Shown: positions 53,883 through 62,558 of the stretch, one piece after another | How positions within the stretch are numbered: position 1 is the stretch's first letter | How the letters are laid out: each line of letters begins with the position of its first letter | Origin: Cytophaga hutchinsonii ATCC 33406 | GTDB lineage: Bacteria; Bacteroidota; Bacteroidia; Cytophagales; Cytophagaceae | Reading direction: 5' to 3' | Length of the DNA stretch: 64,000 nucleotides | Assembly: GCF_000014145.1 (NCBI RefSeq) | Contig: NC_008255.1 | Span: 3,488,001-3,552,000, forward strand | Notes under the pieces: model-generated | Databases searched by the model: none | Told to the model about the DNA's origin: nothing | Seen by the model: the letters and a program-made list of their open reading frames with translations, nothing else | Made by a program: the position numbers and the translations under genes

Positions 53883-55649
53883 CTACTGCTTCAATACTTT
53901 CACAACAGCCGATGATTGATCGCCTGTAATTTTTACTACATAAAACCCATCCGGAAGGGCAGATATATCAAGGCCAGCCGTGTCATCGGTCAAGGTTTGT
54001 TTTTTTACGGTCTGCCCCTGAAGATTTGTTACCTGCACGTTTAACGTACCTGGTTGTTGCGAATCAATGTGCAAAATGCCGGTGGTTGGATTGGGGTACA
54101 CGGCAATATTTTGTTCGGATCGATTCAGAATGGATGTTGGAATATCGGTTGCGGTACCTGTTACCGTTAGCGTATAGGCGGGTGTATTGGGGTCATTGCT
54201 GTTTATTGTAAGGGTGATTTGTTTGGTTCCTGTTGTGGTTGGGTGAAAGCTCACAGGTAATGCAATGATCTCCGCGGGCTCCAGGGTGTCGGTTAGTTGC
54301 AGCATACCGTGATCAATGCTGAAATCAGCTGCATCGCCGCTGATGCTGATGCGTTGGGTAAGATCTTTAAACAGTAAATCGTAATCGCCTTCGTTGCTTA
54401 CCGCTACGCTGACGGTTGAAAGATCACCCGTTTCTACCATGCCGAAATCATACGCTGTTACAGCCGTGTTTGCTACAGCCAGCTGCAGTTTGGGCTCAAG
54501 GGTGAGGATGTCGATGATGTTTGAAAATACGGCCGTTGCTGAATCTGCCCCGCCGGCAAAATATACTTTGTTCTGTGTGGCAACAGCGGTTACACCGATA
54601 TTTTTAGACGGAAGATCAATGTAGGACCATTTTTTACGGGCCAGGTCATAGACCGCTACCGAGTCTGCACTGCTGAATTCCGGCTTGTTGGGAATCCAAC
54701 CCGAACGATCTGGAAATGGAATAAAAAATGCTTTGCAGCCGGCCTGTACAACCTCCTTGTAAATCCGTTCCCGTCCATCCTGCACGGTTTTAAAAAAATA
54801 GGGAATTTTTACGTACTCCCAGCTGTCGTTTGCCGGACGGTAAATTTCTATCGTATCAGCTGGAATTAGATTGCTCACCTGCCCGCCCGCAAAATAAATA
54901 GCATCTTTGTATACAAAACTTTTCAGGTTGTATTTTGCTTCTTTGAGTGTATCACGTCTCCATGTATTTAGTTCCGTGTCATACACATTGATTAAATCTT
55001 TGGGAACTGAGCTGGTTTCTCCCCCGGCAAAATAGATTTTGTTCTGAAAAGAAACTCCTGTAAGCCTGGTGCGTTGTACAATTCCTTGTGCAGGCAAAAA
55101 TGTTCCTGCTGTCCAGGTATTTGTTTGCGTAGAATAGAAATCGACAATGTATGATGGTGCCGTACTGCTTGTTTTTTTCTCTCCCCCTCCGAATACTACT
55201 TTTCCATTGGCAGCACCAGCTCCTAGATCAACCCGGGCCTCTGAGAGGTATTGTGCAGACCATTGGCCCGTAAGGGTATCATAGATATCTACCTTCTTAC
55301 TGTAAAAAGACGGGTTTAATTGACTGGGGCCATTCAATCTGCCAACGCCACCGGCAAAATAAATTTTGCTGCCATAACTTATGGATGTAACCCTGGATCG
55401 CATGGAATCATTGGGTAAGGCAGTACTTAGTTTTGCACCGGTACGTGTATCAATCATTTCTATCTGACTCACTAAATACAATGTGTTACCAACCCATTTA
55501 TCTCCTGAAAAAAAGAATAGATAGGGGCCGATTGCCCCTGTACTCATGTTGTTTTTTCCTTCATTCAACGTTGCGGTAGACCAGTGCTGCGCAAAGGCGG
55601 CATGGGTGAACATAAAAATAACGGTTAACAGCATGAGGATCTTTTTCAT
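53883..55649 (-). CDS. Secreted kelch-repeat protein, copy A, T9SS-sorted
   Basis: A 588-residue exported protein: signal peptide (LMLLTVIFMFTHAAFA), five or six kelch beta-propeller blades (YGSKIYFAGGVG, ANGKVVFGGGE, FQNKIYFAGGE, YKDAIYFAGGQ, TQNKVYFAGGAD), an Ig-like choice-of-anchor domain (AYDFGMVETGDLSTVSVAVS ... PVSFHPTTTGTKQITLTINS) and a type IX sorting domain (AVYPNPTTGILHIDSQQPG). A second, inverted copy lies at 58963-60732; the two proteins differ at scattered positions in the first 400 residues and are identical over about the last 150. Confidence 0.9.
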   Translation of the reverse strand: MKKILMLLTVIFMFTHAAFAQHWSTATLNEGKNNMSTGAIGPYLFFFSGDKWVGNTLYLVSQIEMIDTRTGAKLSTALPNDSMRSRVTSISYGSKIYFAGGVGRLNGPSQLNPSFYSKKVDIYDTLTGQWSAQYLSEARVDLGAGAANGKVVFGGGEKKTSSTAPSYIVDFYSTQTNTWTAGTFLPAQGIVQRTRLTGVSFQNKIYFAGGETSSVPKDLINVYDTELNTWRRDTLKEAKYNLKSFVYKDAIYFAGGQVSNLIPADTIEIYRPANDSWEYVKIPYFFKTVQDGRERIYKEVVQAGCKAFFIPFPDRSGWIPNKPEFSSADSVAVYDLARKKWSYIDLPSKNIGVTAVATQNKVYFAGGADSATAVFSNIIDILTLEPKLQLAVANTAVTAYDFGMVETGDLSTVSVAVSNEGDYDLLFKDLTQRISISGDAADFSIDHGMLQLTDTLEPAEIIALPVSFHPTTTGTKQITLTINSNDPNTPAYTLTVTGTATDIPTSILNRSEQNIAVYPNPTTGILHIDSQQPGTLNVQVTNLQGQTVKKQTLTDDTAGLDISALPDGFYVVKITGDQSSAVVKVLKQ

Positions 55650-55839
55650 GGCAGGTATGTTTGAGGCGCGTTAAACAACGCCTGTACGATTTATATTTTA
55701 TTTATTTGCTTGCACAAACAGTAGATTGTGCCTTACTCATTATGTTACAATATGTGATTTATAACATTAAAATTATACCGGTTTATACTTTCAAAATACT
55801 ATTTGTAACCGTAAAATACTAGCAGGAACAAATAATGCA

Positions 55840-55878
55840 AAGAGCAGGCAGAACGTATATGCTGTTCTGCCTGCTCTT
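55840..55878. terminator. Perfect 15-bp hairpin between the kelch copy A and the next gene
   Basis: AAGAGCAGGCAGAAC (55840-55854) and its inverse (55864-55878) around a 9-base loop, 24 bases after the stop of the leftward gene at 55902. Probably its terminator. Confidence 0.75.
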
Positions 55879-55901
55879 ATAAGATGTTTGTTTAAATGTA
55901 T

Positions 55902-58265
55902 TTATTTCGTTACCTGCACCTTGTGCATGGTTTTATCACCATCCACGTCTACAGCTACAAAATACATCCCATTTTCGAGCTGAGATAAATCTACAGGCGT
56001 AATCACGTTACTTGTAGCAGATTTATATACAACCGCACCATTGAGTGCATAAACAGTAATCGATGCCGATTTAAAGGTATTGGTAATACCTACATTGACA
56101 TTATTTGCTGCAGGGTTTGGGTACACGGTTACTTTAGCATTTGCCTCATCACTTGATCCCACGCGAAAGTTGTAACCCGATTGTATACATGTTCTTGTAA
56201 TACAGCCGCTGGTATTACTTGTTACTACTACACAGTAATCATGCGGTGTTGGATCTTCCGGATCAAAAATATCAATGGCTCTGCCATTGGTAATAAATAC
56301 GCCGTCTCTAAACCACTGATAGGTAGAAGATGCTACGATGTCTGCTTCCAGTTTTTCACCTATTTTGGTACCGCCGATAATTAGATCGGTACGTGTAATA
56401 TTAACCGTTCCATTACCCGCAAAAGAAACTACACTTGTGCGGTCTGCACTGCTTCCGCACGAATTATTCGCACGTACTTTCACCACGTATGGTCCGCCGG
56501 TACCGGATGTAGTAACCACGATAGAATTAGCTGTTGAGCTGCCTGTACCGGAGCCGCCTAAATCCCATGTATATGAAGTCGCATTGGGATCATTTGTCAC
56601 CGTAAAGGTTACAACATCTTCCAGGCCTTTATTGATACAGCCGGAAGGATCACGTGCAATGGTACCCGGAGTAGTAGGTGTGAGTTTTATTTCAATGGAA
56701 GCCGTATTGCTGTTGGCACAATTACCTTGCGCGTACACGCTTACCGTTCCGCCATTGGTGCCGTTGGGAATAACTGTAATCTCTGCAGCATCTGTAGCTG
56801 TACCGGATTTAAAATTCCAGCCTGCCGGTAAGGTCCATACATATCCTGTTGTATGGTTTACTTCATCTACGCTGAATACAACTTCCGCCGTGCTGCCGTT
56901 TGTAAGACATACATTTGCGGTAGAAATTTCTCCTAACTCATCCGGACGCACATATACGTTTACATCAATTTCATCACCCGGACACGTAGTAGTAGAAATT
57001 GATATAACACCAAAGTCTGCATCCTCCGCTACCGTAATGCTCACGTTAGACGCATTCTGGTTGGCTCCGTCGATGGTCCAGCCGTAGGGCAGTTCCCAGT
57101 TCAACGGGGTATTTACATTCGGTGTTAAGGCATAATTGTAGGTGCCGGGATGTACACAGGTTGGTCCACTTAAAGTAACTCCTTCATCCAGGCTACGTTT
57201 GATCTGTATAACCTCTACAATTTCACCGGATGCAGCACTGGTGCAATAATCACTTCCAGCCGGATCTGCTTTCGAATATAAGTAAATAGTACCGCCTTCT
57301 GTTCCGATGTTTACTGTAATACCATCCTGGCTGTTTGTGTTAGAACCGCTTGCAAAGGTATAATTGCTGTTACCTAGTTCCCAGCGGTAAACAATGCCTG
57401 TTTTCATCGAATTAGTAATATGAATCTGTCCTACCGATGTAGGAATGCAACCAGCTAGATAATTATCTATTTCATATTCAGCAACGGGCAGATTTTTCCC
57501 AAAAGTATGGGCAATGGAAGTACTGTTACATTTTCCTACCTGCACAAAGATCTGCTCACCGCCATTAATACTAGAAGTAAAGTCAAATGCGATCGCGCTG
57601 TTATCTCCAGAAGCGTACGGCTGATTTCCAACTAGGTCTATACTAGTTGTATTCCATGTATAAATATCTGTACCGATTCCCAGATTAATATTACCGCTTA
57701 CCATATCCCGTATAGAGAAGGCGTAGGTTTTGTCTTTTTCAATACACGCTTCGCCTACAATCGGATCAATGTACTCAAACTTCTGGTACAGATCTACAAA
57801 TACCTGGCCGGCTGTAGCTACATCTACATCGATATTACCCGTATATGGTGGACAAGGATTGGGTACACTTTCCTTTTTTGTACCCGTATAGTTAAGATAC
57901 AAACGTGCTTTATTAAAGCGATTGGTCTGAATGGTCGGCTTAACAGTTACACTTGTACCGGTTGTGGAACCTACAATGGTTGCACCGCCTTCAATCGACC
58001 AGCTGTATGTGATACTACCACTTAGTCCAGTAATACTTGCAATTGAAAATGTTTTATTCTGCCCGATATTGTTGCTTTGATCTGTTGGATTGGCATAAGT
58101 AATACATGCATCGCTTGATCCTGTAGTTGCAGTGATTACAACTGTAGCAGGTCCAAATCCCTGCTCTACAACAATGGGTGCCTGCGCTTTAACAAAGGCT
58201 GCGCTGAGCGAAAGTAAGAGCATCAGCGCGCAGCGCTTTGCCCAAAAAGTTAATGTATGTTTCAT
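55902..58265 (-). CDS. Secreted T9SS-sorted protein with PKD-like repeats
   Basis: A 787-residue exported protein with signal peptide (CALMLLLSLSAAFVKAQ). Repeats with a W core (ITYSWSIEGGATIVGST, YTWNTTSIDLVG, IVYRWELGNSNYTFA, LNWELPYGWTIDG, GYVWTLPAGWNFKSG, TSYTWDLGGSGTGSS) look like PKD/Ig-type domains typical of surface adhesins. The C-terminus is a type IX sorting domain (KVTVYPNPAANNVNVGI ... MYFVAVDVDGDKTMHKVQVT). The gene is enclosed by the two inverted kelch copies. Confidence 0.88.
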   Translation of the reverse strand: MKHTLTFWAKRCALMLLLSLSAAFVKAQAPIVVEQGFGPATVVITATTGSSDACITYANPTDQSNNIGQNKTFSIASITGLSGSITYSWSIEGGATIVGSTTGTSVTVKPTIQTNRFNKARLYLNYTGTKKESVPNPCPPYTGNIDVDVATAGQVFVDLYQKFEYIDPIVGEACIEKDKTYAFSIRDMVSGNINLGIGTDIYTWNTTSIDLVGNQPYASGDNSAIAFDFTSSINGGEQIFVQVGKCNSTSIAHTFGKNLPVAEYEIDNYLAGCIPTSVGQIHITNSMKTGIVYRWELGNSNYTFASGSNTNSQDGITVNIGTEGGTIYLYSKADPAGSDYCTSAASGEIVEVIQIKRSLDEGVTLSGPTCVHPGTYNYALTPNVNTPLNWELPYGWTIDGANQNASNVSITVAEDADFGVISISTTTCPGDEIDVNVYVRPDELGEISTANVCLTNGSTAEVVFSVDEVNHTTGYVWTLPAGWNFKSGTATDAAEITVIPNGTNGGTVSVYAQGNCANSNTASIEIKLTPTTPGTIARDPSGCINKGLEDVVTFTVTNDPNATSYTWDLGGSGTGSSTANSIVVTTSGTGGPYVVKVRANNSCGSSADRTSVVSFAGNGTVNITRTDLIIGGTKIGEKLEADIVASSTYQWFRDGVFITNGRAIDIFDPEDPTPHDYCVVVTSNTSGCITRTCIQSGYNFRVGSSDEANAKVTVYPNPAANNVNVGITNTFKSASITVYALNGAVVYKSATSNVITPVDLSQLENGMYFVAVDVDGDKTMHKVQVTK

Positions 58266-58962
58266 TAGTTAATTTTTTTAGCTGAAAAAAAGCTGTGTAA
58301 AATATTTTTTTATCTCTGTTCCGCACTATTCTGAAACGCGTACAAAGCCATGCTTAAGCAGCCCCCGCTGCCGTACACTTGTTTTTATTTTTTGCTGCGT
58401 CATTTCTGGTCATTGTGTATGCGCATACATTTTCCGGATGAAATAATGAGCAGCTTTTTCCCATAGGCAGAGCGATTTTATCATGAAACAATATTTTAAA
58501 AACTATGAATAAAACGGAATCATTCTCTTCAGTTATCTCAGTTGACTGATGAATAATTAAACAGAAAGTATAATTTTATTTTTTTAATACTAGGGAATAT
58601 ATGTGGATGTATTTTATTACATATGTTAAAAAACACCGATTGATTGCAAAAAAATATTTTTATATATGCTAAACCAATGTTTTCATAAACGCAGATCAAC
58701 AGCGTGTACAACTTATGTTAACTAAAAAAAATTGCATTCAATATTTTATATCCGGTGTCTGCTGATTTATACGAACCTGTTCTTCAAAAATAAGTTGTGG
58801 ATTGCCCGCATCAATCGATAAATCCATAGGCTGCAGCTACGATGCATTCATTTCACTATTTTTAACCTTCAATAAACATCTAAACGAGGTTACTTCTTTG
58901 CAATAACCTGCATATACTTTATATTAAATGCAAGTAATAAAAACATGATTCATTTACCGGCT
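58266..58962. other. Divergent intergenic region of 697 bases
   Basis: AT-rich spacer between the divergently transcribed secreted-protein gene and kelch copy B. It should hold promoters for both, but no convincing TAnnTTTG/TTTG pair was found, and no gene or repeat. Confidence 0.6.
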
Positions 58963-60732
58963 ATGAAAAGACATTCCTATTTATTTTTATTTTTGTTATT
59001 TATCCTAAGCCTGTTCAGTCAGGCGCAGCACTGGTCTACCGCAACATTGAATGAAGGAAAAAATAATATGAGTACAGGGGCAATCGGCCCCTATGTATTC
59101 TTTTTTTCCGGCAATAAATGGATCGGAAATACACGTTATTTAGTGGGACAAATAGAAATGATTGATATATGTACCGGTACAAAAATAACTACCGCATTGC
59201 CCAATGATTCCATGCGATCCAGGGTTACATCGGTAAGTTACGGCAGCAAAATTTATTTTGCCGGCGGTGTTGGTAACCTGAATGGTGGGAGCGGTTTGAA
59301 TCCAACTTTTTATAGTAAGCAGGTAGATATCTATGATACCGTTACGGGCCAATGGTCTGCACAATACCTCTCAGAGGCCCGGGTTGATCTAGGAGCTGCA
59401 GCTGCCAATGGAAAAGTAGTATTCGGCGGGGGAGAGAAAAAAACAAGCAGTACGGCACCATCATACATTGTCGATTTCTATTCTACGCAAACAAATACCT
59501 GGACGGCAGGAACATTTTTGCCTGCACAAGGAGTGATACAACGCACCAGGCTTACAGGAGTTTCTTTTCAGAACAAGATCTATTTTGCCGGCGGCTTAAC
59601 GACGTCAGTTCCTAAAGATTTAATCAATGTGTATGACACGGAAACCAATACCTGGCGCCGGGATACGTTAAAAGAGGCGAAATACAACCTGAAAAGTTTT
59701 GTGTACAAAGACGCCGTATATTTTGCCGGCGGACAAGTAAGCGGACTAATTCCAGCCGATACGATAGAAATTTACCGTCCGGCAAACGACAGCTGGGAGT
59801 ACGTAAAAATTCCCTATTTTTTTAAAACCGTGCAGGATGGACGGGAACGGATTTACAAAGAGGTTGTACAGGCCGGCTGCAAAGCATTTTTCATTCCTTT
59901 TCCCGATGAATCTGGTCGGATTCCCAACATGCCGGAATTAAGCAGTGCAGACTCGGTAGCGGTCTATGACCTGGCCCGTAAAAAATGGTCCTACATTGAT
60001 CTTCCATCTAAAAATATCGGGGTAACCGCTGTTGCCACACAGAACAAAGTATATTTTGCCGGCGGGGCAGATTCAGCAACGGCCGTATTTTCAAACATCA
60101 TCGACATCCTCACCCTGGAGCCCAAACTGCAGCTGGCTGTAGCAAACACGGCTGTAACAGCGTATGATTTCGGCATGGTAGAAACGGGTGATCTTTCAAC
60201 CGCCAGCGTAGCGGTAAGCAACGAAGGCGATTACGATTTACTGTTTAAAGATCTTACCCAACGCATCAGCATCAGCGGCGATGCAGCTGATTTCAGCATT
60301 GATCCGGGTATGCTGCAACTAACCGACACCCTGGAGCCCGCGGAGATCATTGCATTACCTGTGAGCTTTCACCCAACCACAACAGGAACCAAACAAATCA
60401 CCCTTACAATAAACAGCAATGACCCCAATACACCCGCCTATACGCTAACGGTAACAGGTACCGCAACCGATATTCCAACATCCATTCTGAATCGATCCGA
60501 ACAAAATATTGCCGTGTACCCCAATCCAACCACCGGCATTTTGCACATTGATTCGCAACAACCAGGTACGTTAAACGTGCAGGTAACAAATCTTCAGGGG
60601 CAGACCGTAAAAAAACAAACCTTGACCGATGACACGGCTGGCCTTGATATATCTGCCCTTCCGGATGGGTTTTATGTAGTAAAAATTACAGGCGATCAAT
60701 CATCGGCTGTTGTGAAAGTATTGAAGCAGTAG
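58963..60732 (+). CDS. Secreted kelch-repeat protein, copy B, T9SS-sorted
   Basis: Paralogue of copy A in the opposite direction, same domain order: signal peptide (SYLFLFLLFILSLFSQAQ), kelch blades, choice-of-anchor Ig-like domain, type IX sorting domain. I start at ATG 58963 because the signal peptide begins there; an ATG at 58945 adds six residues. Homology starts at the mature N-terminus (QHWSTATLNEG) and continues slightly past the stop; the 5' 375 bases are the most diverged, the last several hundred look identical. Confidence 0.9.
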   Translation: MKRHSYLFLFLLFILSLFSQAQHWSTATLNEGKNNMSTGAIGPYVFFFSGNKWIGNTRYLVGQIEMIDICTGTKITTALPNDSMRSRVTSVSYGSKIYFAGGVGNLNGGSGLNPTFYSKQVDIYDTVTGQWSAQYLSEARVDLGAAAANGKVVFGGGEKKTSSTAPSYIVDFYSTQTNTWTAGTFLPAQGVIQRTRLTGVSFQNKIYFAGGLTTSVPKDLINVYDTETNTWRRDTLKEAKYNLKSFVYKDAVYFAGGQVSGLIPADTIEIYRPANDSWEYVKIPYFFKTVQDGRERIYKEVVQAGCKAFFIPFPDESGRIPNMPELSSADSVAVYDLARKKWSYIDLPSKNIGVTAVATQNKVYFAGGADSATAVFSNIIDILTLEPKLQLAVANTAVTAYDFGMVETGDLSTASVAVSNEGDYDLLFKDLTQRISISGDAADFSIDPGMLQLTDTLEPAEIIALPVSFHPTTTGTKQITLTINSNDPNTPAYTLTVTGTATDIPTSILNRSEQNIAVYPNPTTGILHIDSQQPGTLNVQVTNLQGQTVKKQTLTDDTAGLDISALPDGFYVVKITGDQSSAVVKVLKQ

Positions 60733-60913
60733 AGATGCCGTTTATTACGTCTGAAAAAAACCGGCAGACGCAATAAATTGTTACTAATGAAACAGAGAGA
60801 GCCGCAATAAAATTGCATCTCTACTGAATACATTTTTAAAACTAATTCCATAAAACGTTTTACCTCTGCATTTTTACTTCTAACTTCAACCTTTCATACG
60901 AACATTTTATATC

Positions 60914-61732
60914 ATGAATCAGGTTGTATTGGTAACGGGCGGCAGCTCAGGCATCGGCAAATCCATTTGTCTGTACCTGCATGAAAAAGGCTACATCGTT
61001 TATGGCACAAGCCGTAACCCGGCACGTTACGCACATGAAGTACCGTTTAAATTAATTGCGCTTGATGTATTGGACGACACAACCATCACCCCTGCGCTGA
61101 AAACAATTATAGATGCGGAAGGTAAGCTGGACGTATTAGTCAACAATGCCGGTATCGGCATGCTGGGTTCTATTGAAGACAGCACGGCCGAGGAAGTGAA
61201 AGAAGTATTTGAGACCAATGTATATGGTATTTTGCGTACCTGCCAGGCGGTATTGCCGCATATGCGTGAACGTAAGATGGGCCTTATCATTAATGTCAGT
61301 TCTATTGCCGGTTATATGGGTTTGCCATACCGGGGTATTTACAGTGCAACAAAAGCCTCGGTACATATGATCACCGAAGCCATGCGTATGGAGCTGAAAC
61401 CTTATGGCGTGCACGCATGTGTGGTAGATCCGGGAGATTTTGCGACCAATATCAGCGATAACCGCAAAGTGGCTCATGCAGGACGATCCGGTTCGGTTTA
61501 TATGGAAGAAATAAACCGTATTGAAGCCATGATCAACGCAGAGGTTGCTCATTCTTCCGACCCGTTGTTAATGGGTAAAGCCATTGAAAAGATCATCCGA
61601 AGCTCCAATCCGGATATTAATTACCTGGTAGGAAAACCAATGCAGAAATTATCCATTCTGGTAAGAAGACTTGTACCTAAAAAATGGTTTGAAAAGATCA
61701 TTGCTTCCCATTACAACATGCCCGTTAAGTAG
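60914..61732 (+). CDS. Short-chain dehydrogenase/reductase
   Basis: A 272-residue classical SDR with cofactor site VVLVTGGSSGIGKSICLYL, LDVLVNNAGIGM, catalytic Ser in LIINVSSIAGYMG and YxxxK in YRGIYSATKASVHM. Substrate unknown; the C-terminal helix SILVRRLVPKKWFEKII suggests membrane association or a lipid-like substrate. Preceded by a 181-base spacer with nothing notable. Confidence 0.92.
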   Translation: MNQVVLVTGGSSGIGKSICLYLHEKGYIVYGTSRNPARYAHEVPFKLIALDVLDDTTITPALKTIIDAEGKLDVLVNNAGIGMLGSIEDSTAEEVKEVFETNVYGILRTCQAVLPHMRERKMGLIINVSSIAGYMGLPYRGIYSATKASVHMITEAMRMELKPYGVHACVVDPGDFATNISDNRKVAHAGRSGSVYMEEINRIEAMINAEVAHSSDPLLMGKAIEKIIRSSNPDINYLVGKPMQKLSILVRRLVPKKWFEKIIASHYNMPVK

Positions 61733-61817
61733 TAACCATCTTGTAATGAACCAATAAGAAGAAGTATCAAAAAGCGATATTTTTTTGTAATTTGCATTAA
61801 TACTAATAATTGAAAAT

Positions 61818-62348
61818 ATGAATCCTTGGCATGACGTTTCTTTTGGAGATGAATCTCCATCAATAGTTCAATGTATCATTGAAATCCCGAGCGGAAGTAA
61901 AGCTAAATATGAATTAGATAAAGAATCTGGTTTATTACGTTTAGACCGCGTACTTTTCTCTTCTGTACACTACCCTGCCAACTACGGTTTTATCCCACGT
62001 ACATACTGCGACGATAAAGATCCATTGGATGTATTGGTTATTTCTCAGGTAGAAGTAGTTCCTTTCTGTATTGTAAACGCAAAAGTAATCGGTGTTATGC
62101 GTATGCTTGACGGCGGTGAAAAAGATGATAAAATCATTGCTGTAGCTGCTGATGATATCTCCGTAAAACACTACAATGATATCAGCGACTTGCCACCACA
62201 CACCATTTTAGAAGTACAGCGTTTCTTTGAAGACTACAAAAAACTTGAAAATAAAAAAGTTGTTGTTGAGGATTTCTTAGGCAGAGAAGAAGCATTGCGC
62301 ATTGTGAACGAAAGCATTGAACTTTACAACGTTACGTTCAAAAAATAA
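61818..62348 (+). CDS. ppa: Inorganic pyrophosphatase
   Basis: A 176-residue soluble family I pyrophosphatase that hydrolyses PPi to drive biosynthesis. Active-site blocks [44 protein letters not shown]-type acidic centre (Asp-Asp-Lys-Asp-Pro-Leu-Asp) and [15 protein letters not shown] are present. Intact, with its own terminator. Confidence 0.97.
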   Translation: MNPWHDVSFGDESPSIVQCIIEIPSGSKAKYELDKESGLLRLDRVLFSSVHYPANYGFIPRTYCDDKDPLDVLVISQVEVVPFCIVNAKVIGVMRMLDGGEKDDKIIAVAADDISVKHYNDISDLPPHTILEVQRFFEDYKKLENKKVVVEDFLGREEALRIVNESIELYNVTFKK

Positions 62349-62367
62349 GTATTGAATATTTCTTTTC

Positions 62368-62403
62368 AAAAAAGCCTGAGTAACTAATTACTCAGGCTTT
62401 TTT
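62368..62403 (+). terminator. Terminator of ppa
   Basis: AAAAAAGCCTGAGTAA and TTACTCAGGCTTTTTT form a perfect 16-bp stem with a 4-base loop. Bidirectional in form. Confidence 0.92.
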
Positions 62404-62558
62404 AATAGATATTTCGAACTGTATATTTTATACCTATGCTGAGAGATTGAATTATTATATCGATGTCTCTGGCATAGATTATATGTAGTATTAAAAAAAA
62501 TATTGCGGAAGCTGACACCAGCGCTGTAAGATATCAGAGCAAGGATATAAATTTGTTT

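Noticed and set aside
56338-57087. 249-codon plus-strand frame inside the T9SS gene at 55902-58265
   Set aside because: Antisense shadow of a repetitive beta-rich protein gene; the Thr/Val/Pro-rich composition mirrors the real frame and there is no signal or motif.
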